From positions 1,798,001 to 1,862,000 of the forward strand of contig JANFOG010000007.1 in assembly GCA_024336345.1 (NCBI GenBank): DNA of 64,000 nucleotides. The letters run 5' to 3'. The number at the start of each line of letters is the position of its first letter. The first letter of the stretch is position 1. Below the pieces are notes generated by a model. It saw nothing but the letters and a program-made list of their open reading frames with translations, was not told the origin of the DNA and searched no databases. Positions 43,472 to 55,012 of the stretch are shown one piece after another. Made by a program: the position numbers and the translations under genes. The DNA comes from Mariannaea sp. PMI_226 (Eukaryota; Ascomycota; Sordariomycetes; Hypocreales; Nectriaceae).

Positions 43472-44554
43472 CGATTGCTGGCGGGTTTTTAGAACACGGT
43501 CAAGTCCTACCAAAGCAGAGAGAAGAAGAATAGCATAAAATAACTTGATTAAATGGCTAACATGGTGAGGTGCTCGTTCCAGGCTGGGGATTTCGTGCTG
43601 GCTCTGGCTTCAAGTTACAGAGCTGATTCGGGTCGGGGCATTGGTGTCAAGAAGTGATGGAAGCGATTCCCATTAATGCCTTAGGTAAGCCAGGTAAGGT
43701 GTATATCTCAAACTAGCAAGCAAAATATCAGGAATTCAAATTTTTGGTAGCAGTGGTTCGTCGCTCTCAGATCATGTTGCGCAGAGTATAGCAGTGTTCT
43801 AGCCAGCAAAGTTATCGCATCTAAGCGCCGAAGTTTCTCTGGATGCCTAGAACTTAGACGTTCGTGAGTAGAGTGACGACGCAAGTAAAATCTTATGTAG
43901 CTGAAATGCGTTATGAATATCAAGGATTCGCGCTGGTTGAACTGGGACATTTGATGTGAGCGACAGAAACTACAGACGTACAGCCTACAGTAGCCTCAGG
44001 TCAAAGGTATTCTTAGATCATTTAGCTTGGACAGCTGAAACAGCCATCGACCCCAATGTAACGCTGTGTTGGTTATGAAGTGAAAAGTCGTCTGGAACAC
44101 GCCATAATGGTCTGTCGGGTAATCGGCGTCGGATGCAATATGCTTATTGGTTCTATGGCTTGCACCTTATGGCCTTGTGAGATACCCGCCCCACATCATC
44201 GCCTCGCTTTCACGCTCTCATAAGACGGGAGTACCAGGGAAAAATCACAGGAGACCCAACACGGGGACAGTCACTATCGATTTCTCAAATACTGTCTTGT
44301 GCCTGCCTGCCTGCATGTCAGGCTATAACTCAGCGTACCTCTCGATTACTTTCTGTCTCGTTCTTGGGTGTTTCTCGGCGATCTAGGTCAGTGACAGCGG
44401 GGATGTCTACAAGTCAGAGTGAAGCCAATGTGTGGTGGTGTTCGACTCTTTCTTACCACTTCTGTTTTAATTCTGCTGCTCAGTCCATTAGCGTGTTTAT
44501 ATTTACGCTTAATAGTATTTCTGCTAACAGTATGCTAGCGGTCAACGATAGAAT
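43472..44554. other. 1.1 kb intergenic, nothing recognised
   Basis: Short frames only (80 codons or fewer). It includes the promoter of the CorA-like gene. Confidence 0.5.
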
Positions 44555-46437
44555 ATGGAGCGCAGAAAGGTCGCACGTGAGCTCTCATCTTATGATTTGT
44601 CAGTCATTCCTGGTATAACTAACCATTGTATTACCAGTTACTCCCGAAAAGTACGCCCGAGCAATCATCTTGCTCTCAAAAAGATATTCCAGCAAGTCCG
44701 TCTTTCCGGGGAACAATTATGTCGACATTGGAGAATGGTTGCTACAAGACCGAAGTCTTCTCAGCTCGGCGAAACCGGACGAGGAGATTGACGCATTCGC
44801 TTCCATGTCGGAGCAGCCTCACGATTTGGTTGTGGTATACAACACCGGAGATAAAAAGTGGGATGTGCAACAATATCGTCAAGACCAACATGCAGCCTTC
44901 TCCTCTACCACCTCTATTTTAGCTGGAGGTTTGGGGCAATTAGTTTTCATCAGAGGCTTCATATCACCGTCGTGGCTGTCGGCCATTGGGAGTAAATACA
45001 AAATCGACCCGGAATTCTTTAGGCGACATATGGATTTCCTTTCTGCGAGCATTGACAGACATGCGTACAGTTTCCCATCACTTACCAGTTCCTCCAATAA
45101 CATATTTCGTCTTTGTGTGAGCACTCTTCTTCATCGCGATGATTTCGGCGGACAGGATCTCCACTCGCAAAGGGTTAGTCAACTCAATGAGCTTGGAACA
45201 TACAAGATACAACAGCTTGGGTCTACTCGAGTTCGCTGCGGAGATTCCCTAGTGCGCGAGTACTCTACTGTGTGCTCGTGCTTCTCTGTGATCGAACAAT
45301 GGATCTCATTATGTATTACGAAAACGGATACCGGATGGGCTGGTAAGAGACAATGCTACATACCATGAAGGAAAAATTTGCTGACATATGCATTCAGTCA
45401 TTGCCTGGATGGATCAAGGTAGACCCTTGGAAAAATCTCCTCCAGGGCCATGGACAAGTCACATTGAATCCAAGGCGACACCCCTACCTATCCTCCAGCA
45501 TCATCCCAAAATGGCATTTCGAACTACGATCAATGATCTAGATCCAGATGCCAACGTTTCGGCAGAAATTCAGCAAAGTACCTCCATCCTTCCCTTGCAA
45601 TACGAATCATTGATTGCGCTCGTCGACCTAGCCCGCCGCGCGCCCCAAGATCCGCTTTCCATGTGCATCCCGCTATTTGCACATGCAGCTTTCTCCGAAG
45701 TTCAATTCTTGAATCTCATGGACTCAAGAATCCAAACCCAGATAAATTCTATAGCCGAAGGAATTTCAGATGATGCTTTGGGAAATTTCCACTACTTCTC
45801 CAACATTCTCAACCGACATTGTCAGCAGCTGAAAGATAGCATCCATGCACTTTGCAAGTTGGCCGAGAAAAGTGGTCAAGAGCTGACTGGAGTCAAAGCT
45901 GAAAGTCCGATGCCAAAAAGTGTTGCGTCAGTGTGTCCTAGCATCCTGGGCACACGTCGGCAGTCCTCAGAGACCCAAGTCAAAAGCATCGGATCGAGTA
46001 GTTCCGATGGCCCCTTTACAATGAAAGGCCTGTTGGAAGATTACGAGCAACTGCATGTTCGTTGCACCGACTTGTCCACAATGTGCACTAGGGGTATAAC
46101 TCTGGCAATGAACAAAGCCACAATCGAGGAATCCAGAAAAGCCATTGAGCAGTCTGAAAGGGTCAAGAAGTTGACGCTGCTTGCTACGCTCTTTATTCCT
46201 CTTAGCTTTAGCTCCAGCCTGTTTGGTATGAACATTGACCTCCTTGAACAGGGCACGGTGAGATTTTGGTGGTTTCTTGTCATTTGTGTTCCAATTATTT
46301 TGTTTACCTACATTCTTTATCTTTGGGATTCTCAAGTCCTGAAGCGGTTTTGGGTGAAGCTTTGGAGACGATGTCGGGGTTATGGACGAGACATGACTGG
46401 TGGAAGGAGCGGGAGGGATCCGAGTCATATTGTGTGA
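44555..46437 (+). CDS. CorA-like membrane protein
   Basis: This is a 588-residue protein with a C-terminal CorA-type membrane module. Coding is join(44555..44576, 44638..45342, 45398..46437); the first exon is 22 bases (MERRKVA) and is joined by a good intron (GTGAGC, branch ACTAAC, CCAG) to LTPEKYARAIILLSKRY. The N-terminal half is a soluble domain of no clear family. The C-terminal quarter has a long helix ending in KKLTLLATLFIPLSFSSSLF, the CorA signature GMN right after it, a short loop, and a second helix (FWWFLVICVPIILFTYIL), followed by a basic tail. Known: GMN forms the ion selectivity loop of CorA/Mrs2 magnesium channels; fungi have many CorA-like proteins of unknown role. Its place between two NLR genes suggests, but does not prove, a role in the same island. 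Confidence 0.82.
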
Positions 46438-46646
46438 TCTTGGTGCTTTGATGCCTGTATAAACCAACATTACTTCCAGTACTGATAATATGAAAACATT
46501 TCTATAGTACCTACTCGTAGCAGGGAGTAATCTGGTTTTGAGATGGGATTACCGGATGCATTTCACCATTGAGGCGTAGGGCCGACTTTTCGTAGCTACT
46601 GTACAGGCTAGTAGTTGGTGCGTCCAGGTCCGATTCAGGTACCGTA
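46438..46646. other. 3' flank of the CorA-like gene
   Basis: Together with 46898-47414 this is intergenic sequence around the MITE. No other feature is claimed. Confidence 0.4.
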
Positions 46647-46897
46647 CAGTGGGTCGTCATATGTTTCGCTCACTCTCTCGCTATTATATTCTCACTTGGA
46701 AATTTGCAATAACCATTTATAGCCATACCTAGAATAATATATTCAAAATGAGAATAGAGTAAAGTTATCGTGAGAAGTTAGTCAATCTGTGTACTTATTT
46801 ACCCTATAATATCCAATACAGATCCATAGTTAAAGAGTAAATATTTGCTGTATTTTTTAATACCTCTGGAGTGAGCGAAACTTATGTCGACCCACTG
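46647..46897. mobile_element. Tc1/mariner-type MITE, 251 bp, with TA target duplication
   Basis: The ends are inverted repeats of 28 bases with two mismatches: left CAGTGGGTCGTCATATG, then TTTCGCTCACT; right (reversed) CAGTGGGTCGACATAAG, then TTTCGCTCACT. Each end is flanked by TA (46645-46646 and 46898-46899), the mariner-class target duplication. The interior is AT-rich and non-coding. CAGTGGG-like ends are usual for pogo/Fot1-type elements, so an active relative elsewhere in the genome is the likely source of transposase. Confidence 0.85.
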
Positions 46898-47414
46898 TAC
46901 CATCAACGCCCGAGCTACCTGGACCCTTGTGCCAGGCGGTACGGCCCGGCGCTAAAAACAGGACCAACTGGATGCTAAAGTTGCGTGGCGTAAGTGGTGC
47001 AAGTAAACAGAACTCACAACTACCTGCGACCCTCGACTGACAACAGTGAGGATTCTAGTGACTAACTGCGATGCTACAGTGAGGATATATCTATGTGTAC
47101 AGTGCACTCATTTGTATATTACATAGTGGAGGGTTTCCGGGGGGGTTACAGTAGGGAATGTATGTCAAGTTCGGTCAACCACCAAGTCCCCATAATGTTG
47201 GTAGGACAAAGCCCCTCCACTGTCATTGCGGGCCTGAAGGTCCAGGCATCCCCACATCTATGCACGAAAACCCCGCACCTCAAGCTAAAGTCCGGGACTT
47301 GAATCGAAAGATAAACCGTTGAATATATTCCATCAATCTTCTACATAGCTGTTCAAGTTTGAGTTCGTCTTACTTACATCCCATAAAACGTCACATTTCT
47401 CGTGGCGTGTAGCC

Positions 47415-50400
47415 ATGGCCACTACGGCGAGCTTCGCGACCGCCGGCCGCCTTCAGGTACTGCGGGATCCTGTTAATTCTTCTCAGGATGGCGTTGAGTA
47501 AGTCAAAACCCACTTCTAGCCACTTCTAGGCTCAGCTACTTACGCTCATATCTAGCATCGTCCTCGTTCCCGGAATTGGGACTACTGCACCGGAGAACTG
47601 GCCGTTTGCTGACCAACAGTGGCTCGCTACGCTACCCGGCTCCAGTGCTGGGGCACGCATCCTCGCGTACGGATATACTTCACCATTTGCCGGCAGTAAG
47701 CCTTCGTGGGAGTCGATTTTGATGCTAGGTTACGATTTCCTCCAAGATTTAAGTGACATGCGAGTACAATCAGACCCAGATCAGGTAATTCAAATAGCCA
47801 GGATACTTTCGTTTGAGCTCTCGGCATGCATGCTTACTGATGTACTTTCTCTAGACCACCAATAAGCCAATTGTGATCGTTTGCCACAGCCTAGGTGGTC
47901 TTGTAGTCAAACAAGCCTTGTGTGTCGCCAATAAGCAATTTCCTCGGTATGGATCAATCGTCAACCTTATAGCTGGCGTCATATTCCTAAGTACTCCGCA
48001 TCGCTACGGCGATAAGGCCACAAGCTTGATGCGATTTCGAGACGTCTTGGAAGCAACGGCCAGCAGGAACCTGAAAATCCCCAGCGCGAATGTCGAGCAA
48101 GAAGGTGCCATTTTGCTTGACCTCGCGGATAGATTCGAAGGGATCTCGTTCCGTACACCTATGTTATCTGTCTATGAACTGAGAGAATCGAAAATCAGTT
48201 CAACACCTTTGCGCCCAAAGTATCAGCAAGTTAGTTAGTCTCGATACTTTTATCAAGCCTATGGAAGCTAACTTAGATGCTAGTTGGTCAACCGCGAAGC
48301 ATGTTCAACCCATGCTCCAATGGAAACAGTCATTGGCCTCAATCTCAACCATCATGATACGTGCCTTTTTACCAAGAGCGTTGGCGGCGAAGGCTTACCC
48401 GAGTTCAATAAGTTTGTTTACGAGACTTTGAATGACGCCGTACGTCTTGTTGCCCTAAGGCTAGAGGACCGTACGTTCTAGAAATATTGGAAAACTGCAA
48501 AATGGTTCTAATGGTCGCAGAGGAATATCAATACGCAACGATGAGTGCTTACTCACCCACAATAAGCGAAATACCACTTAAAGGTGAATTTAGAATTAAT
48601 ATTTCAGCAGCTCAATGTACTTACGTCGATTAGTTGAGAATTTGGAACTTACCGACTCATCGAACAAAGCAACAGAATGGCCATCAAACAGAGCAACAGA
48701 AGGAACGTCTCTGTCAGGCTTTGAGATGGTACATCCTACAACACCAAGTTTTGAACTTGGGAAAAAGCTTCACTTACCCTGTTTCCTTCTCAATACACAT
48801 TCGACAAATGAGGATTTCTGCGGCCGCGAGGATATACTGGAGCGTCTTGCAGCCGAGCTGTTGCCTTCGAAGAACATAGTGACAGCGTCGGACACCAGTC
48901 TTCGGCAATTTGCGCTTTGCGGATTTGGGGGAATTGGAAAGACAGAAATAGCCCGCGAGTTCTCCCGCCGTCACAAGTCTTCCTTTGATGCAGTATTCTG
49001 GATCGTGGCGGACGAAGTCGCGAAGCTTGACCACCATTACCAGCAAATTTCCTTAGCGTTGGGGCTCGAAGATTCATCTGAGTGCAAGAGTCAGGTTGTT
49101 AGCAGAGAAATTGTGAAAGGGTGGCTCTCTAATCCTCGGAAACATTTATCAGGATCAGATGAGTTTGTTCAACCTGGTGAAGCTGGATCAGAAGCGACCT
49201 GGCTACTGATATTCGACAACGCAGATGACCCAATGATCCTGGCAGACTACTGGCCTCAGGGCAGTGGGTCAATCCTTGTCACTAGTCGCGACCCGCTGGC
49301 TAAAACCATGTTTACGAGAAGACCTTCAGGTCTAGATCTCGGTCCACTTACACTGCAAGACAGCCTATCCCTGTTGAACCACCTTACCGCCATTCTCAAC
49401 GAGCCGGAAGACGATACAGCGCAAAAAGTCTCGAATGCATTGGGCGGCATCCCTTTGGCCATCTCCCAGATGGCAGGTATCATCCGTCGACAGGAACTCA
49501 CATTGTCCGAGTTCCTTGAGCTGTATATGGATCATGAAGAACATGCCAACCTTTACGAGACGAAGTTCGATACCGGCCTTGTCACGTATCGTCATTCTCT
49601 CTCCACTGTTTGGGCCTTTGAGAAATTAAAGCCTCAAGCTCGACAGCTGTTGGAGCTGATATCATTTCTTGACCCAGATGTCATTGAAGAGGACTTGTTG
49701 ATGAAAGCATCGGTGGAACTGCTGTCGGGTGATGGACAGTTCAAGAAGAGTAGCTACATTGAGGCCCGAACCGATCTTTTGCAGTCATCTCTGGTCCAGA
49801 GAGATAAGCAAAAACGACAATTATCGGTACATCGCATCGTACAAGATGCAATTTTGGCAACGATGGATGTTATGAAGAAACGGCTCATGTTTGACCAAGT
49901 TGTACAAGTTTTGTGGGCAGGCTGGCCTTCGGCTATGCCTAAGCCATCAAAAGAGCCAACGTTACCCCAGCCCAAATCAACAGGCGGTAGATTACATGTT
50001 GGAAGGTGGCCTATTTGCGCGGCAATCTACCCCCATGTTTTGAGGATACATCAGCTCTGGCCAACCATTTCAGACCTCTCCGACGCGACCAGAATGCAAT
50101 TTGCAAAGTTACTGAATGAGGCTGCATGGTGCGTTTATCATATTGAAGCCTTTTCTATGCTATCTAATCTAATGTTACCAGGTATCAAAAAGAGCGTGGG
50201 CGAACAAAAGACTTTGATGGCTTTTTTGAATCAGCTCTTGGTATCAGCGAATCCTCAACCCATGCAGATCGGGATTCCCTGCTTGCAGATATCTACTTCT
50301 GCTTAGGTGCTATCGCCATGGATGCCAGCGATTTCGATAAAAGCCGCATTTACAAGGAGCGTTCCCTCGATCTAGTTTCAAAAATCTGCACAGAGCTGGG

Positions 50401-51156
50401 AACTGCCGATGAGAGATTATACCTCGCCTATGCAGAGCGAGGGATCTCACGCATCCAGGATAGACGGTACGAGGAAGGTGAAGCCGATCTCAAAGAGGCG
50501 CTGCGGATTCGTAAAGCTCTTGGTAACTACATTCCCCGGTCAGGCGAGGCCAATCTGAGCTGGGCTCTTCTTGCGCAGGGTAAGCTTGAAGAGTGCAACG
50601 CGCTTCTTCTGGACAGTTTGGCGCGCCGAGAAGAGGCTTTAGGCAAGGATGATAGGGAATCCGTCCGCACGGGCCTGATTCTTTATGCACTTGGCAACCT
50701 CCGTGCTGCGCAAAACCAATTCGATGAGAGTTTTGGATACCATCAGCGAGCATGGCGCCACATGAAGGCGACAGTAGGCGAGAGAGATTTCTACACGGCG
50801 AACGTCGCTCATAAGATTGCCGAACACCATTTCCGCCAACGTCAGTATGAAGAGGCCATGTAAGTGCTACGATTTTCAATTGAATAGCGGGAGCACTCCT
50901 CTGACTTTCTCCCAGTTCTACAATCAATAAGGCGTTGGAAATATGGTCCGTTGATCCTAGTGCACACAAGAACGAGATTGCTCGCAGCACCTTTCTCAAA
51001 GGGAAGTTATTCGAGGCGTCAGGCAAGACTCAGAAAGCTACCATTGCCCTTAGAGTTGCTGGTCGCTTGAGGAAGGAGATTACCAAGGAGGATCGAGACG
51101 TGAAGAGCTTGACGAAGGAAGATTTTGACGAAATTGTTGCCTTTTGGGCTCGTTGA
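47415..51156 (+). CDS. Hydrolase-NB-ARC-TPR STAND protein
   Basis: This is a fungal NLR-like protein of 1116 residues. Coding is join(47415..47497, 47556..47784, 47855..48229, 48284..48470, 48521..48583, 48634..50128, 50182..50859, 50916..51156). Residues 28-270 are a SesB/SERAC1-like alpha/beta hydrolase: IVLVPGIGTTAPENWPF, the intact nucleophile elbow VIVCHSLGGLVVKQAL (Ser116), and IFLSTPHRYGDK. Residues about 380-700 are NB-ARC: P-loop LCGFGGIGKTEIA (about 405-414), Walker B TWLLIFDNADD, ILVTSRD, and GGIPLAISQMAG. The C-terminal third (about 811 on) contains tetratricopeptide repeats (LYLAYAERGISRIQDRRYEEGEADL). The 63-base exon 48521-48583 and its two introns are the least certain part. 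Inference: ligand binding to the TPR region clusters the NB-ARC and activates the lipase-like domain. Confidence 0.88.
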
Positions 51157-52535
51157 CGAGCCACCTCCTCTCCTTCTCTTTTGTCTTTTTTTTGCTAACG
51201 GTGCGAGCGCTCAGAAAATGACCGGTGTGTTTTCTGTTTGTTGTTCAAATCAAGTCTGAGAATCTAGTGGCATCTATGATTACTGCTGCAATTTCAAAAG
51301 AAGACGCCAATGGATATCCAAAACCCCGTAGCGAAAATCGGGCCGTGTTGCTAATGGCGAGATGGAGATGGGCTCGAGCAAGTCTCGAGGCGGTCGCAAA
51401 TACCTCGGCTAGCCAGTATAGCTCATATCCAGCATCGATGGCGGACAAACGCGGACCAACCAATGGGTCCACTCTATCTCGTAGTCTATCTATGATATGA
51501 CGAATCCGGCTTGCTATCTGATAGAGACATGTAGCTGACCGGAGCACTCGTTAGCAGGAGGTGGAGGCAGAGTGCTGCAGACGGAGGGAGTGTCACTTTG
51601 TATACACGCCTCTGGCTGTCGGGGGTAAAGTTAACTGTCGTCAGAGTGTCTCTGTATCTTCTATCTGGGAGAGATTGATGACTGCTAGGACCTTTTCCTC
51701 ATGAAATGGAAACCCTGGGATTTCGACAATGTGCCGATGTGCGCGGCAATTCGTGAACATGGCGGGAGATGGAAGTTTCTATCATGGATAAGTGTCGTCT
51801 AAGTCGTTGGCAGATCTTTAGTTTATCGTCACCGGATATCAATACTGGTCTCACGTCTTTAGATTCAGCCGCCATCGACAAGAACAGCATATGACGGAAT
51901 AATCACACCTTTTGGACTTGGGCGGCCGTAAGCGCTATTAGAATAGCCGAATCTGTACATGATTCTGACTAGCAACTTAGATCGTCGAGGGATAGTGATA
52001 GAGTGCTTGCCTTGCCTTTTCTGTCTCCGATTCGACTAATTGATCGAAAACCTAGCTCAATTATCGGCGGCAATCCAGCCTTCGTCGCAGCAAACAGTGA
52101 GTTCATGGGGTGGCGGATGGCTTGTGGGAAAGACGAAGCAAAGTCGCTGAACTGGGAGAAGAAATAAGTAGCGTAAATAACGGCTAGCAATCACCACGTA
52201 TGATTAATTATCCTATCCTTATGTTTTGAAGGAATTCCGACTCTAGCGAATCAGAGACCGGCCGCCCCGGTCGTCCGCGGTATTACTGTGGACTCCCCTC
52301 CCAAGATCCCCAGGAGAATTAACGTAATGTTAGGTAGTATCGCTCCGTAGCTTGCGAGCTGTTTATCACGCAGACATTCTCTTTAGCACCGTGAGCGGAT
52401 ACGCCATCGTCCAGGGCAAACCCCTCCACCCCGGTGGCTGTTGCATTCAAATAGCGCGACCCAAATCCCAACTCCGATCTCCTCATTTCGCTCTCGGAGT
52501 CATCAATTTCGATCAAAGCTGGCCTTCAGGCAGTA
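51157..52535. other. 1.4 kb without a confident gene
   Basis: Several minus-strand frames (51245-51547, 51699-51890, 51969-52190, 52319-52516) read without obvious low-complexity but match no family I recognise and I could not join them by plausible splice sites. A decayed gene is possible. Confidence 0.35.
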
Positions 52536-53479
52536 ATGATGGCTCTTCTTAAGACAGAGTAAGTGCCTTTAAATGGAGACATCTGCTGTGTGTGTGGCCT
52601 TCGCCGGGCGTCGACGTCGACGTGGAATACCGTAAAATCCCGAAGCTCACAGGACTAACCGCCAGATTCCCGGCAATTCGGGCCTGTATCTTCGACATGG
52701 ACGGGCTTCTCATCAACTCCGAAGACATGATCACTCTAAGCACGAACGAACTTCTTGTGAAATATGGAAGGCCTGCTCTTACTCGGTCGATACGAGCTCA
52801 GCTCATGGGTGTCGCAAACTCGACAAATAGCGACCTGTTCCATAACTGGGCCAACTTACCCATCTCCCGCGAGCGGTTCGCCCGCGAATCGAGTGAACAA
52901 ATGCGACTGCATTTCCCGAATTGCAAGCCTCTTCCCGGCGCGGAGAAGCTTCTATCGAATCTCAGCCGTGCCCGGGGCGCTTCTGGAAACAGTATTGAGT
53001 TGGCGTTGGCGTCTAGCACTAAGAGCCATAGCTACGAATTGAAAACTTCGGGCCCGGAATCGAAACGACTGCTAAACTTCTTCCAGCCTGACAGGAGGGT
53101 ACTGGGTGATGACCCACGAGTGCGACAAGGTCGAGGAAAGCCGGCACCCGACATCTATTTAGTAGCATTGCAGTCCTTGAACTCGACGGCAAACTCCGGC
53201 GGAAAGCCCATTATGCCTAACGAGTGTTTAGTCTTCGAAGATAGTGTGGCTGGGGTAGAGGCTGGAAGACGGGCCGGGATGCGGGTTGTTTGGGTCCCGC
53301 ATCCAGATGTGGCAGTGGAGTATGAAGCGGTACAGAAAGATGTACTGGCCGGCAGGACGGGACGGTTTGAGGTTGGAGATGACTGGCAGTTAGGAGAAAT
53401 TGACGATGGCTGGGCTGAAAGTATACCGAGTCTAGAGCACTTCGATTACAAGAAGTATGGCGTCGATGTTCCATCTTAG
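52536..53479 (+). CDS. HAD-superfamily phosphatase (pseudouridine-/glycerol-phosphatase-like)
   Basis: This is a 278-residue haloacid-dehalogenase-fold phosphatase. Coding is join(52536..52558, 52666..53479): the frame upstream of 52666 has no ATG, whereas a short first exon (MMALLKTE) ending at GTAAGT and an acceptor at 52665 give EFPAIRACIFDMDGLLINSED, the standard start of this fungal family. Seen: motif I DMDGLLINSE with nucleophile and acid aspartates, motif II as LALASSTKSH, motif III Lys in RGKPAPDIYL, and motif IV EDSVAGVEAGRRAGM. The cap lies between motifs I and II, as in subclass I. It probably dephosphorylates a small phosphosugar or nucleoside phosphate; a substrate cannot be named. 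The tail after residue 235 is acidic and ends with FDYKKYGV, common in fungal members. Confidence 0.87.
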
Positions 53480-53998
53480 GAACAATTTTGAAATATCGCG
53501 GCAGATAGAAGAGGTCTCTGCAGCTATTCAAGAGTCATTTGTCTTTTGCGACGTGAAATATTCCAGGGTGCCAATGTCCGATGAAGTTGGCATAAGACAT
53601 GCTAAGACAGAGAAGTGGCCGTCACTTATTATACGACAACCGAGAGTGGGAACATGGTGCATTCAACCATAGCTAAGAATGCCACTTGCACATATGATGG
53701 GAAGTGCAGATGTCTAGTCTTCAAATTCTTTCACGATTTTAGCATCTTTTTGTCATGTATGGTACGAAGCGTGGCTATTACGCGACACCGTCAACCAGAT
53801 GCATAGGGAATTAGTAACGGTCTAAACTAAACCAATATCTAAACATCAATAAAGTAGCTATAGTAATATTTGGCAATAATAAAAGAGTCATACAACCTGA
53901 CCTTGGATATTGTCCCGAACCAATATGCACCATCCCAAAACACCATCTACCTTGATCCCAACAACAAAACCCCCTCTAGCCTGGATCACCCACCTTTA
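53480..53998. other. Intergenic between convergent 3' ends
   Basis: About 520 bases of AT-rich flank with no recognised element. Confidence 0.4.
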
Positions 53999-55012
53999 TT
54001 ACCCAGACAATTCCCACCTGGGCCTGACATCTGACCGTGGGTCTTGGGGGTCCAGTAGCTGTGGTCTTTCCTGCGTCTCAAGTTGGTAAATCTCCTTCTG
54101 CGCCGGTGTTAATTTGTAGAGGATTGGACTGAAGACATTGGCGCTCTGCTGCTGCCTTTGTTTGCGACGGCGACGAAAGAAGACAGCACCGATGGCAAGT
54201 AGCGCAACACCCGCGATGACTCCGACAGTAATTCCCACAATGCTACTCGTTCCCAAGGCATTTGTTTTCAGAGTGCCTTCTACCTCGGAACTTGCCTTAT
54301 ATGTTGGTTCTGCTGATGAGCTCGTCGTACGCTCCGAGGTATTTGAGGTCTCATGCGTAGAGACGGTTGTCCGTGGCGTCGTCGTCGTTGTCGAGTGAGA
54401 TACCTGCATTTATGAATCAGCATTTAAAACTCTGCCTTATCCATAAAACGGAAACTGAAATGACCTACTGAAATAAATTTGATGCCCCAAGCCTCGCAGC
54501 CTTCGTCTGTCGATGGCGTACGTGTGATTGGCCTCTCTGTTGGTGTGTCTAGCCCGATGTCTGTGACCACACCGGTCCATATTACGCCTTTTGTAGCTGT
54601 TGCGTGGCACCCATACTGGTTACCCCTACACATGAAAGAGAAGACATCGCCAGTAACACTAGATGGCGTTATGGGTTTCATGCACATAATAACAAGCATG
54701 GTGGAGGTAAAACAACCTTGGACAGCATGTAACCGTACTCACAACTTGTCCCGCACTGGATCCAGCCGTCGCGCAAGCCTTTGTGTAACCAGATGGACAG
54801 CCACCATCGGTCAGATACGGTATGTCTATTGTGAACGAGGGCGGGAAACAGTTGCCAGTCGGTTTATTTCCCGTCAACACTGGTGTTGGTGTTCCATACA
54901 TATTACTGAAATATCCTCCCCCAAGCAAGACACGATAGTAATTGGTGCTGACGAAACATGATGTTGGGGCGGTCCATGTCGAGGGAAGGGTAGGGAGATC
55001 GTCGAACGACAT
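53999..55012 (-). CDS. Fungal single-pass surface protein, Ser/Thr-rich stalk and cytoplasmic tail
   Basis: This is a membrane protein of about 285 residues with an extracellular cysteine-containing domain. Coding path on the minus strand: 55012..54717, 54625..54469, 54403..53999. The extracellular part has TWTAPTSCFVSTNYYRV, GNCFPPSF, GGCPSGYTKACATAG and VSTVTCCPRGNQYGCH, a cysteine pattern shared by a group of uncharacterised fungal surface proteins. A Ser/Thr-rich stalk (HSTTTTTPRTTVSTHET) leads to one transmembrane helix (SSIVGITVGVIAGVALLAIGAVFF) and a basic stop-transfer RRRRKQRQQQ. The start is placed at 55012; a GTATGT donor in front of a pyrimidine-rich stretch suggests that the upstream open frame is a 5' leader intron, not signal peptide. 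The first coding intron has a weak GTTGTT donor. Function unknown; a cell-wall sensor is plausible by architecture only. Confidence 0.72.

Noticed and set aside
44614..44637. 25-base intron GTATAACTAAC...CCAG at the start of the CorA-like gene
   Set aside because: Too short for a spliceosomal intron; a donor at 44577 using the same branch and acceptor gives a 61-base intron and keeps frame.
44769..44779. CGGCGAAACCG inside the CorA-like gene as another island site
   Set aside because: Has CGG-N5-CCG geometry but not the A/T-rich spacer, and lies in coding sequence; such hits are expected by chance.
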